Below, piece after piece: positions 25,048 to 31,513 of a DNA stretch of 36,768 nt. Where the stretch lies: positions 1-36,768 of the forward strand of contig JAZLGR010000029.1 of the NCBI GenBank assembly GCA_045616445.1, given 5' to 3'. Source of the DNA: Fimousia sp045616445. Its GTDB lineage: Bacteria; Bacillota; Clostridia; Lachnospirales; Lachnospiraceae. Below the pieces are notes generated by a model. It ran no database searches. It worked only from the letters and a program-made list of their open reading frames with translations, and was not told the DNA's origin. How positions within the stretch are numbered: position 1 is the stretch's first letter; each line of letters starts with the position of its first letter. Position numbers and translations under genes: made by a program.

Positions 25048-25933
25048 AAATCTTCTCCTTTAATTCTGGATCAAATATGCCGTTTTTTAACATCTCAATC
25101 TCAAATTTGTATGGTGGGAAGGACTTTTTCGTGCCTTCCACCTTAATGTAAGGGGTCTCTAAGATCTTTGGTACATCCTGAAAATCCGGATGGAATACGA
25201 TGGTTTTCAGGGCATCAAATCCGATGTTGCCAAAGCCCACATTCTCGTGGCGATCCTTTGCCGCCCCCTGGACATTCTTGCTGTCATTGATATGGAAGAC
25301 CGCAATCTGATCCTTGCCAAGAACCTTGTCAAAGTGGGCAAAAACCTCCTCGATATTGTCTTTGACAGCATAACCAGCATCACTGGTGTGACAGGTATCG
25401 AAGCATACGCGAAGATGCTGAGGATACTTCACGCCATCATAGATACGTGCCAGTTCTTCGAAGCTTCTTCCAAGCTCACTGCCTTTACCAGCCATGGTTT
25501 CCAAGCAGATCTTAACCTCCATATCCTTTGTCATGACTTCATTGAGCCCCTTTACGATCCGGGCGATCCCGGCATCCTCTCCGGCACCTACGTGGGAGCC
25601 TGGATGGAGCACCAGCTTATCAGCGCCCATGGCCTTCGTTCGTTCAAGCTCAACCTTCAGAAAGTCCACTGCAATCTCGAAGGTCTCCGGCCTTACTGTA
25701 TTGGCCAGATTGATAATATATGGAGCATGGACGACGAAATCCTCGATGCCATTCTCCCGCATCAGTGCCCAGGCTTCCTCAATGCGAAGCTCACTGACTG
25801 CTTTACGCTTTGTGTTTTGTGGGGCACCAGTATATAACATGAATGTATTCGAGCCATAGGAAAGTGCCTCCTTCACGGAGCCAAGCATCATCTCCTTGCC
25901 CTTCATCCCAACATGGGAACCAATTTTATACAT
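25028..25933 (-). CDS. nfo: deoxyribonuclease IV (endonuclease IV)
   Basis: AP endonuclease with a three-zinc TIM barrel that cuts 5' of abasic sites in base-excision repair. The 301-residue protein starts MYKIGSHVGMKGK and has the expected ligands: His in VVHAPYIINLA, His in KLVLHPGSHVG, Glu in ICLETMAGKG, Asp/His in CFDTCHTSDAGY, His in VFHINDSKN, Asp-x-His in KDRHENVGFG and Glu in ILETPYI. A longer frame opens at 25969, but GGAGG lies 6 nt before the ATG at 25933. It heads nfo-MBL-TPR-hflX. On the minus strand, TATAAT at 25984-25989 may be its -10 box, overlapping the rpiR -10. Confidence 0.95.
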   Translation of the reverse strand: MYKIGSHVGMKGKEMMLGSVKEALSYGSNTFMLYTGAPQNTKRKAVSELRIEEAWALMRENGIEDFVVHAPYIINLANTVRPETFEIAVDFLKVELERTKAMGADKLVLHPGSHVGAGEDAGIARIVKGLNEVMTKDMEVKICLETMAGKGSELGRSFEELARIYDGVKYPQHLRVCFDTCHTSDAGYAVKDNIEEVFAHFDKVLGKDQIAVFHINDSKNVQGAAKDRHENVGFGNIGFDALKTIVFHPDFQDVPKILETPYIKVEGTKKSFPPYKFEIEMLKNGIFDPELKEKIYEHYIY

Positions 25934-25962
25934 AATTTCCTCCATAATTCTATGTGAAATAT

Positions 25963-25991
25963 TTGACACTTTATTTTAAACCCATTATACT
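25963..25991 (+). promoter_or_regulatory. rpiR-family gene promoter (with overlapping divergent nfo -10)
   Basis: Plus strand: -35 TTGACA (25963-25968), 17-bp spacer, -10 TATACT (25986-25991). The same bases read TATAAT on the minus strand (25984-25989), with a weak -35 TTCTAA at 26007-26012, and could start the nfo transcript. Confidence 0.8.
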
Positions 25992-26057
25992 TTATTTTAT
26001 ATGGTTTTAGAAAGAACTTTTCACAAACAATTTTTCATCATTATTCAGGAGATTACT

Positions 26058-26936
26058 ATGGAAAAATCCTTTACCGAGTTGATTGCAGAAGCAAAACTAA
26101 CAAAAACTGGAAAAATCATCGCTGATTATATTTTAGACAACATGATCAACAGTTGTTTCCTTACTTCCACAGAGCTTGCTGCCAATTTAGATATAAGCGA
26201 AGCTTCTGTTATCCGTTTCAGCCGTTCCATTGGCTTTGAAGGATATATTGATTTTCAGAGATACCTGCGTCGTATCCACCTGAATACAATTACTAAAATT
26301 TCTGGTCAGATCGAATCATCCTCTGCCCGTTATGAAGAAAGCATCAGACAGCATCCTGGCGAGATGCATTTTGGAATCGAAGCGATGAAGATTGCACAGC
26401 AGTCACTGCGTAACCTTTTCATGGATAATGGTTCCAAGAATTATTCTGATATCATTCAGACCATTGTAAATTCCAAGACAATCTACATCGCATCCAGCCG
26501 ATCCAGTTTTTCATTCGAAAATCGTCTCTGGAATCTGCTTTCCCAGATTACGCCAAATGTTGTTCGAACCGGAGGCGGGAATACCACAGTGTTGGAATGC
26601 ATGACAAACATCGAAAAGGACGACTGTCTCATCATCTTCCACCTGCCAAGCTACACAAAGCTTAATATTGCAACCATGGAGATGGCCCACGACAGTGGTG
26701 CGAAGATTATTGCCATTGTATCAAATCACAATACAGATTTACCAAAATTCGTAAATCATAAGATCAGCGTAGACTTGGGAAGCAACAGCTATTTCCCATC
26801 CATGATTAGCGTAACCTTCCTCATCGAGCTGATTGCAAATGGTGTCAGCAGAGAACTGACAGAAACAGCAAAGACCCGCTTAGAGCAGGTTGATTACTAT
26901 ATGAACAAATATAAATTAGTGATTGATGAGAATTAG
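26058..26936 (+). CDS. MurR/RpiR family transcriptional regulator
   Basis: A 292-residue regulator. The N-terminal HTH_6 domain (about 1-75) contains KTGKIIADYILDNM, then TSTELAANLDISEASVIRFS and RSIGFEGYIDFQRYLRR, the classic RpiR helix-turn-helix. The C-terminal SIS domain (about 125-260; IYIASSRSSFSFENR, then DDCLIIFHLPSYTK, AKIIAIVSNHNTDLPKF) binds phosphosugars. The frame is open from 26001, but AGGAG at 26047-26051 fits the ATG at 26058. It stands alone with its own promoter and terminator. RpiR proteins usually control sugar or amino-sugar use; the nearby genes give no clear target, and autoregulation at the overlapping promoters is possible. Confidence 0.92.
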   Translation: MEKSFTELIAEAKLTKTGKIIADYILDNMINSCFLTSTELAANLDISEASVIRFSRSIGFEGYIDFQRYLRRIHLNTITKISGQIESSSARYEESIRQHPGEMHFGIEAMKIAQQSLRNLFMDNGSKNYSDIIQTIVNSKTIYIASSRSSFSFENRLWNLLSQITPNVVRTGGGNTTVLECMTNIEKDDCLIIFHLPSYTKLNIATMEMAHDSGAKIIAIVSNHNTDLPKFVNHKISVDLGSNSYFPSMISVTFLIELIANGVSRELTETAKTRLEQVDYYMNKYKLVIDEN

Positions 26937-26966
26937 TATTCTCATATTTCCATTATTGAATGAAGT

Positions 26967-26998
26967 AACCCCTCCGAATGATTCGGAGGGGTTTTTTA
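26967..26998 (+). terminator. terminator of the rpiR-family gene
   Basis: 12-bp perfect stem AACCCCTCCGAA / TTCGGAGGGGTT with a 3-nt loop, followed by a T-run (26992-26997). Confidence 0.92.
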
Positions 26999-27120
26999 TT
27001 TCGCAGAAATATAATAAAGTGTGCTCCGCACACTTTGCGCCCGAGCGGAATGCGAAGCATTAATTACCGCTCCGCGAGGTGCGCATCCCCCCGGAGGGTT
27101 TTTTTATTTCGTAGAAATAA
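26986..27120. repeat. duplicated terminator ends flanking a palindrome cassette
   Basis: Two near-identical stretches, GGAGGGG-T6-ATTTCGCAGAAATA (26986-27011) and GGAGGG-T7-ATTTCGTAGAAATA (27094-27119), flank about 80 bp made of inverted repeats. Inside are AAAGTGTGC/GCACACTTT (27016-27036), then GAGCGG/CCGCTC (27043-27048 with 27067-27072) enclosing AATGC/GCATT, and GCGCCC / GGTGCGC near the ends. The second copy has lost the left arm of its terminator stem. Confidence 0.7.
27016..27036. repeat. palindrome AGTGTGC-TCC-GCACACT
   Basis: 9-bp perfect stem AAAGTGTGC / GCACACTTT with loop TCC. The same palindrome with loop TTC occurs at 36635-36651, so it is a dispersed element in this genome. 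Confidence 0.75.
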
Positions 27121-27148
27121 AAAAATGCGACCATCTTTCGATGATCGC
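27118..27148 (-). terminator. terminator of the tRNA operon
   Basis: Minus strand: GCGATCATC / GATGGTCGC with loop GAAA (27127-27148), then ATTTTTTT. It lies 5 bp downstream of tRNA-Leu. Confidence 0.9.
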
Positions 27149-27152
27149 TTAC

Positions 27153-27237
27153 TGCGGGAGATGGGACTTGAACCCACACGTCTACTAGAAACACAAGATC
27201 CTTAGTCTTGCCTGTCTGCCAATTCCAGCACTCCCGC
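27153..27237 (-). tRNA. tRNA-Leu, anticodon AAG
   Basis: An 85-nt class II tRNA. Acceptor GCGGGAG pairs with CTCCCGC, discriminator A. The D-arm is TGCTGGAATTGGCAGACAGG. The anticodon stem CAAGA/TCTTG holds the loop CTAAGGA, so U33 is followed by A34 A35 G36. A variable arm (GTTT/AGAC) marks a leucine tRNA. The T-arm is GTGGG-TTCAAGT-CCCAT. CCA is not encoded. Anticodon AAG (read as IAG after deamination) would decode CUU, CUC and perhaps CUA; this is uncommon in bacteria, which mostly use GAG and UAG. Confidence 0.9.
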
Positions 27238-27241
27238 AAAA

Positions 27242-27315
27242 CGCGCCCACAGGGATTCGAACCCCGGACACACGGCTTAGAAGGCCGTTGCTCTATCCAA
27301 CTGAGCTATGAGCGC
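27242..27315 (-). tRNA. tRNA-Arg, anticodon UCU
   Basis: A 74-nt tRNA. Acceptor GCGCTCA pairs with TGGGCGC (one G-T pair), D-arm TAGCTCAGTTGGATAGAGCA, anticodon stem ACGGC/GCCGT with loop CTTCTAA (TCT at 34-36), T-loop GGTTCGAATCC, discriminator G. CCA is not encoded. It decodes AGA, and AGG by wobble. It is first in a two-tRNA transcript with tRNA-Leu, 4 bp apart. Confidence 0.93.
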
Positions 27316-27369
27316 TTAGCTTCTGAGCTAATTTAGTTCGTTGTTCTTCTCTGTGTCACAACGAATATT

Positions 27370-27398
27370 ATAATACCACCGCATATTTTATATGTCAA
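27370..27398 (-). promoter_or_regulatory. promoter of the tRNA-Arg/tRNA-Leu operon
   Basis: Minus strand: -35 TTGACA (27393-27398), 17-bp spacer, -10 TATTAT (27370-27375), with an A/T-rich region upstream. About 45 nt of leader precede tRNA-Arg. Confidence 0.85.
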
Positions 27399-27443
27399 CA
27401 CTTTTCTAGAAATTTTTTAAATATTTTTTCGGCGGTCTGTATC

Positions 27444-28040
27444 CTAAAAATCCGGGTCATATTTGTCCAAGATTTTCTTATTCCTTGTGTTGGCTACCGG
27501 CGCAAAGGTAATCCAGGAATAGCGGTGTTTGTACTTCACTTCTCCTGTTACTACGAATAAAGAGAGCACCTTCAGCGCAATCTCTGAAACCCCACGCATC
27601 TCATAGACGTTCTTATTACGAATTCCCAGTGCTACCTGTCTGCCAGTTTCCTGTTCAATGACAAAGGCCTTAAAGCCTTCGTGATCCTTCATGACATAGG
27701 CTTCATACATGGTTGGACCGTACTTGATTTCTCCCCAACATGTAGCGCCTAATAAGGCATTATCCGTTCTTTCACACAGATATCCCACAATCTTATTGCG
27801 GAAATTGATGATGGAGTAAATGCAGTACTTCTGATCCACCTTTTCTCTGGCGGTGTTCTTCGTTCCCTCGACCTGATCAAAGGTCAGATGAAATACCTGT
27901 TTGCCATCTTTGCGAAAATAAAACTCCTGTACCGTAAGTGCGGCCGGTACACTTGCATCTGCGAATAATTCTCCTCCGATTTCGATACGAAAGCGGCTCC
28001 CAATGCTCTTCGTATCCTGGATAATTTTACCCTCTACCAT
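27444..28040 (-). CDS. unrecognised 198-residue protein
   Basis: I cannot name this protein. It is beta-rich, with no membrane segment or signal peptide. Sequence marks are GSRFRIEIGGELFADASV, KYCIYSIINFRNKIVGYLCE, ATCWGEIKYGPTMYEAY and a Lys/Arg-rich end (KHRYSWITFAPVANTRNKK). The pattern of many short strands with a 'phenylalanine-Arg-Lys-Asp-Gly' turn (FYFRKDGKQVF) recalls LURP-one/Tubby-like folds, which is only a guess. A good ribosome binding site, AAAGGAG, lies 6 nt before the ATG. A promoter with extended -10 TGGTATAAT is at 28087-28095, next to the repeat cluster. Confidence 0.75.
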   Translation of the reverse strand: MVEGKIIQDTKSIGSRFRIEIGGELFADASVPAALTVQEFYFRKDGKQVFHLTFDQVEGTKNTAREKVDQKYCIYSIINFRNKIVGYLCERTDNALLGATCWGEIKYGPTMYEAYVMKDHEGFKAFVIEQETGRQVALGIRNKNVYEMRGVSEIALKVLSLFVVTGEVKYKHRYSWITFAPVANTRNKKILDKYDPDF

Positions 28041-28086
28041 AAGCTTCTCCTTTATATCCTGTCAGTTTTCGTTTCACCTGACATCC

Positions 28087-28095
28087 ATTATACCA
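28087..28095 (-). promoter_or_regulatory. extended -10 promoter for the unknown gene
   Basis: Minus strand TGGTATAAT, with perfect TATAAT at 28087-28092; no good -35 box, as is usual for extended -10 promoters. A TGTCAG/CTGACA inverted repeat lies in the leader (about 28060-28083). Confidence 0.55.
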
Positions 28096-28128
28096 TAAAA
28101 ACACAATTACAGAAACTGATCAGATGAT

Positions 28129-28495
28129 TTGGGCACAATTCAAGTTTTTCTTATTTTGCGCCCACAGAATTTTCCGGAATTGGGCATTTCTCATTCATTT
28201 TGTCTATTTTTGCCCAGCAATTGTGGGCGTAATTCTTACAATATCTATTTCCCTTCCCAAATCATGGGCATAAATCCTCAAGAAGGCGTCCACATGCCCA
28301 ATCAAAAAACAATAATTGGGCACGGAGGGCCAGAATAGGCGAGTCTATGCCCAATTAGCCAAATTTCTCTGGGCACAATTACTCAAAATAGCTTGTTTGT
28401 GCCCAATCGTGAGAATTTGCTTGGGCGCAACCTCTCTGATAGCTTGAGTGTAAACGCTTGAGTTGTGCCCAATCGAAGATTTTACGCGGGCGCAA
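28129..28495. repeat. cluster of about 14 alternating inverted copies of TTGGGCRCAA
   Basis: In a 370-bp gene-free stretch, a 9-11-bp motif near TTGGGC(A/G)CAAT recurs in both orientations. Forward copies are at 28129, 28178, 28224, 28265, 28314, 28370, 28421 and 28487; reversed copies at 28156, 28211, 28294, 28348, 28397 and 28463. From 28294 rightwards they alternate strictly, 22-42 bp apart. Neighbours can pair: 28314-28322 with 28348-28356 (9 bp), 28370-28378 with 28397-28405 (9 bp), 28421-28431 with 28462-28472 (11 bp, one G-T). Most copies could pair with either neighbour. The spacers are A/T-rich and share ATAGCTTG at two places. No protein frame here looks real. Confidence 0.85.
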
Positions 28496-28507
28496 CTGCA
28501 CGAAAAA

Positions 28508-28538
28508 AAGAACCTGGCGAAACTTTCGTCAGGTTCTT
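28508..28538 (-). terminator. terminator of infC-rpmI-rplT
   Basis: Long stem AAGAACCTGGCGAA / TTCGTCAGGTTCTT with one G-T pair; on the minus strand it is followed by TTTTTTTCG. It lies 28 bp after the rplT stop. Confidence 0.9.
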
Positions 28539-28566
28539 CATCATTCTACTTAATAATCAATTCAAA

Positions 28567-28923
28567 TTAAGCTAATTTGGATTTAGCAACTTCTGCTAAT
28601 GCTGTGAAAGCAGCTGGATCGCTGATTGCTAATTCAGAAAGCATCTTTCTGTTGATATCAACTTCAGCTAATTTTAAACCGTGCATTAATTTGCTGTAAG
28701 ATAAACCGTTCATACGAGCTGCTGCGTTGATACGAGCAATCCATAACTGTCTGAACTGACGTTTTCTCTGTTTTCTACCTGCATAAGAGCTTGTTAATGC
28801 TCTCATTACAGACTGTTTTGCAACACGATACTGTTTGGATCTTGCTCCACGGTATCCTTTTGCTAATTTTAATGTTCTATTATGTCTTTTCTTTGCGCCT
28901 ACGCCGCCTTTAACTCTTGCCAT
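28567..28923 (-). CDS. rplT: 50S ribosomal protein L20
   Basis: The 118-residue protein starts MARVKGGVGAKKRHNRTLKL, the usual L20 beginning, and includes the conserved RKQRKRQFRQLWIARINAA and NGLSYSKLMHGL. L20 is needed early in 50S assembly and in Firmicutes represses its own operon by binding the infC leader. The binding part is the C-terminal domain (about 60-118), which is present and complete. It is last in infC-rpmI-rplT, 29 bp after rpmI. Confidence 0.97.
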   Translation of the reverse strand: MARVKGGVGAKKRHNRTLKLAKGYRGARSKQYRVAKQSVMRALTSSYAGRKQRKRQFRQLWIARINAAARMNGLSYSKLMHGLKLAEVDINRKMLSELAISDPAAFTALAEVAKSKLA

Positions 28924-28952
28924 GTCTTAATTCCTCCTATGTCACACAAATC

Positions 28953-29150
28953 TTAGAGATATGGTAAAATCTGTTTCATATTCTTTTCGTTTGTTTTGTC
29001 TGTCATTGTAGCTTTTCTAAGATTACGTTTTCTCTTAGCTGTTTTCTTTGTTAAGATATGGCTTTTGTAAGCTTTATTTCTCTTTAATTTTCCACTACCT
29101 GTAGCTTTAAATCTTTTTGCTGCAGCTCTTTTTGTTTTTAATTTTGGCAT
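28953..29150 (-). CDS. rpmI: 50S ribosomal protein L35
   Basis: A 65-residue very basic protein with the L35 marks: MPKLKTKRAAAKRFKATGSG, then KSHILTKKTAKRKRNLRK, and an MKQILPYL end. It belongs to the large subunit. It sits 33 bp after infC and 29 bp before rplT, the universal order of this operon, each with a GGAGG-type ribosome binding site. Confidence 0.97.
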   Translation of the reverse strand: MPKLKTKRAAAKRFKATGSGKLKRNKAYKSHILTKKTAKRKRNLRKATMTDKTNEKNMKQILPYL

Positions 29151-29183
29151 GATATATTCCTCCTTGTATCCGTATCTACTCTG

Positions 29184-29690
29184 TTATCGTTTTTCACCTA
29201 AAAACATGATCATATTTCTTCCTTCCAGTTTTGCTGGTTTTTCAACGACTGCACAGTCGCTTAACTGTTCTGCAAACTGATCAAGGATTACTTTACTTGA
29301 ATTTACATGAGCCATTTCACGACCTCTGAATCGAAGTGTTACTTTCACTCTGTTTCCTTTGGAAAGGAACTTTCTTGCATTGTTTACCTTTGTGTTTAAG
29401 TCATTGGTATCAATGTTTGGAGAAAGACGAATCTCCTTAATTTCGATTGTCTTCTGCTTTTTCTTTGCTTCTTTTTCCCTACGAGCCATTTCGTATTTGT
29501 ACTTACCATAATTGATAATCTTACAAACTGGCGGTTTTGCTTTAGGAGCAATCTTTACTAAATCTAAATCTGCTTCTTTTGCAAGTTTCATTGCATCTCT
29601 TGCAGACATGATTCCTAACTGCTTACCATCGGCAGTAACAACACGCACTTCTTTGTCACGAATCTGCTCGTTGATCATTAAATCGCTAAT
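29184..29690 (-). CDS. infC: translation initiation factor IF-3, AUU start
   Basis: IF-3 keeps the subunits apart and checks start-codon pairing. The 168-residue protein has both domains: the N-terminal INEQIRDKEVRVV and GIMSARDAMKLAKEADLDLV, linker MARREKEAKKKQKTIEIKEI, and C-terminal RLSPNIDTNDLNTKVNNARK and RFRGREMAHV. An ATG at 29678 is in frame, but GGAGGTG (29698-29704) lies 7 nt from an ATT at 29688-29690 and 19 nt from that ATG, so I choose ATT. An AUU start for infC is known in E. coli and many bacteria and lets IF-3 limit its own translation. The first residues read M-SDLMINEQIR. Confidence 0.93.
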   Translation of the reverse strand: MSDLMINEQIRDKEVRVVTADGKQLGIMSARDAMKLAKEADLDLVKIAPKAKPPVCKIINYGKYKYEMARREKEAKKKQKTIEIKEIRLSPNIDTNDLNTKVNNARKFLSKGNRVKVTLRFRGREMAHVNSSKVILDQFAEQLSDCAVVEKPAKLEGRNMIMFLGEKR

Positions 29691-29704
29691 TGTTTTGCAC
29701 CTCC

Positions 29705-29859
29705 ATCAAATTAAAAAAGTGGATAGTCAGACTATCCACTTCAAATTCAAGCATAATGAATGTATCATTTCTTAAATATTAACCCAAGTCACTTCCTCGT
29801 GCTAAGGTGAGAGTGGATACTCTTCTTTCTTGTTCTAAGTTGTCTACACAACCTAAAGT
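29705..29859 (-). promoter_or_regulatory. infC leader with L20-type transcription attenuator
   Basis: The leader ends in an intrinsic terminator: an 11-bp perfect stem AAGTGGATAGT / ACTATCCACTT (29717-29741) and a T-run, just before the infC ribosome binding site. Upstream, TATCCACT (minus strand; plus AGTGGATA 29812-29819) can pair with the terminator's first arm instead, giving an antiterminator. This is the layout of the L20 leader of B. subtilis, where L20 binding favours termination. Confidence 0.75.
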
Positions 29860-29888
29860 ATAATAACACGTTCCAAAACCTGTGTCAA
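29860..29888 (-). promoter_or_regulatory. infC operon promoter
   Basis: Minus strand: -35 TTGACA (29883-29888), 17-bp spacer, -10 TATTAT (29860-29865). It lies 17 bp past the prfC stop, giving a leader of about 160 nt. Confidence 0.88.
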
Positions 29889-29905
29889 TGATATTTTATC
29901 TTTTT

Positions 29906-31498
29906 TTAGTTTTTGCTAAACTCAACTAATTCTAATCCCTCGTTACGTTCTAAGACAAAACGAATGCTCCATTCATTCTTAAATAAGAGCAGCGGATTGC
30001 CTTTCATATCACGTACCTTCTTAACTTCAGACACGCCCTTTAACTTGTTCATATCTGTTTCTGTATCCTTGATCCAGCGAATGGATTCATAAGGAAGGGA
30101 TTCTAATCGGATATCGCAGCCGTATTCATTCTTTAATCGGAATTTTAATACGTCAAACTGAAGGGTACCAACTACCCCTACAATGATTTCTGCATATCCT
30201 GCTTCATGTTCCTGGAAAATCTGGATGGCACCTTCCTGCGCGATCTGATTTACCCCTTTTACGAACTGCTTACGCTTCATGGTATCAAGCTGTACGATTC
30301 GTGCAAAATGCTCTGGCGCGAAGGTTGGGATGCCTTCATAGACAAATCCATCCCTAGGCAGACATACAGTATCTCCAATGGAGAATACGCCCGGATCGAA
30401 TACCCCGATGATATCTCCGGCAAATGCTTCCTCCACGATCTTACGATCCTGAGCCATGATCTGCTGTGGCTGTGACAGACGCATCTTCTTACCAGACTGC
30501 ATATGTTTGACTTCCATGCCGGCTTCAAACTTACCGGAGCAGATTCGCATAAATGCGATTCGGTCACGATGTGCCTTATTCATGTTCGCCTGAATCTTGA
30601 AGACGAATGCAGAGAAATTGTTGTCTTCCGGCACGATCACTTCCCCTTTGGAAACTCGTGGAAGTGGAGTTGTGGTCATCTTCAGGAAATGCTGTAAGAA
30701 GGTTTCTACACCGAAGTTTGTGAGGGCAGAACCGAAGAATACTGGTGTCAGCTGTCCCTGCTGGATTTTCTCTAAATCAAATGGGTGTGCTGCACCATCT
30801 AATAATTCAATTTCTTCTGTGAGCTGTTCGTAAGCATCTTCTCCGATGATGTCCATTGCTTCGTCGGATTCGATGTCTACACGTGTATTCTTCGCTGCTT
30901 TGGCGCCACCTGTGGATACCGCTTCAAAGGCAGATAATACTTTCTGATCACGTTCGTATACACCCTTAAATTCCTTACCGGAACCAATTGGCCAGTTGAT
31001 CGGACAGGTTTCGATGCCTAATACGGTTTCGATGTCATCTAATAAATCGAAGGTATCATTGGCATCACGGTCCATCTTGTTGATGAAGGTAAAGATTGGG
31101 ATGTTACGCATGGTACAAACCTTAAAAAGCTTGATGGTCTGTTTTTCTACACCCTTGGAAGCATCGATTACCATAACTGCGGAATCTGCTGCCATTAAGG
31201 TACGGTAGGTATCTTCAGAGAAGTCCTCATGCCCTGGTGTATCTAAGATATTGATGCAGTAGTTATCATATTCAAACTGTAATACGGAGGATGTAACGGA
31301 GATACCTCGCTGTTTTTCGATTTCCATCCAGTCAGAAACGGCGTGCTTGGAGTTTGCCTTCCCCTTTACGGAACCGGCTGTGTTGATCGCACCACCATAT
31401 AATAAAAACTTCTCAGTTAATGTTGTTTTACCAGCATCCGGATGGGAGATGATGGCAAATGTTCTTCTCTTCTTGATTTCTTCTTTGATGTTACTCAT
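29906..31498 (-). CDS. prfC: peptide chain release factor 3
   Basis: GTPase that removes RF1/RF2 from the ribosome after peptide release. The 530-residue protein has the G domain with SHPDAGKTT (18-26), the RGISVTSS switch I, DTPGHEDFSEDTYRTL, and NKMDRD (G4), followed by a domain 2 barrel and an RF3-type C-terminal domain (FQEHEAGYAEIIVGVVGTLQ). The length and the SVTSS variant separate it from EF-G and from TetM-type proteins. It starts 15 bp after the glycosyl hydrolase gene on the same strand. No terminator is obvious after its stop; the infC promoter follows at once. Confidence 0.95.
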   Translation of the reverse strand: MSNIKEEIKKRRTFAIISHPDAGKTTLTEKFLLYGGAINTAGSVKGKANSKHAVSDWMEIEKQRGISVTSSVLQFEYDNYCINILDTPGHEDFSEDTYRTLMAADSAVMVIDASKGVEKQTIKLFKVCTMRNIPIFTFINKMDRDANDTFDLLDDIETVLGIETCPINWPIGSGKEFKGVYERDQKVLSAFEAVSTGGAKAAKNTRVDIESDEAMDIIGEDAYEQLTEEIELLDGAAHPFDLEKIQQGQLTPVFFGSALTNFGVETFLQHFLKMTTTPLPRVSKGEVIVPEDNNFSAFVFKIQANMNKAHRDRIAFMRICSGKFEAGMEVKHMQSGKKMRLSQPQQIMAQDRKIVEEAFAGDIIGVFDPGVFSIGDTVCLPRDGFVYEGIPTFAPEHFARIVQLDTMKRKQFVKGVNQIAQEGAIQIFQEHEAGYAEIIVGVVGTLQFDVLKFRLKNEYGCDIRLESLPYESIRWIKDTETDMNKLKGVSEVKKVRDMKGNPLLLFKNEWSIRFVLERNEGLELVEFSKN

Positions 31499-31513
31499 GT
31501 ATTCCTCCGATTG

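Noticed and set aside
26978..27205. Open frame of 75 codons over the palindromes and tRNA-Leu
   Set aside because: It covers a terminator and runs into tRNA-Leu on the other strand, with no ribosome binding site.
28129..28338. Open frame of 69 codons inside the repeat cluster
   Set aside because: There is no ribosome binding site, and the frame just runs through the repeats.
28129..28495. CRISPR array
   Set aside because: The recurring unit is only about 10 bp, alternates in orientation, varies in sequence, and the spacing is uneven (22-50 bp). No cas gene is in the window.
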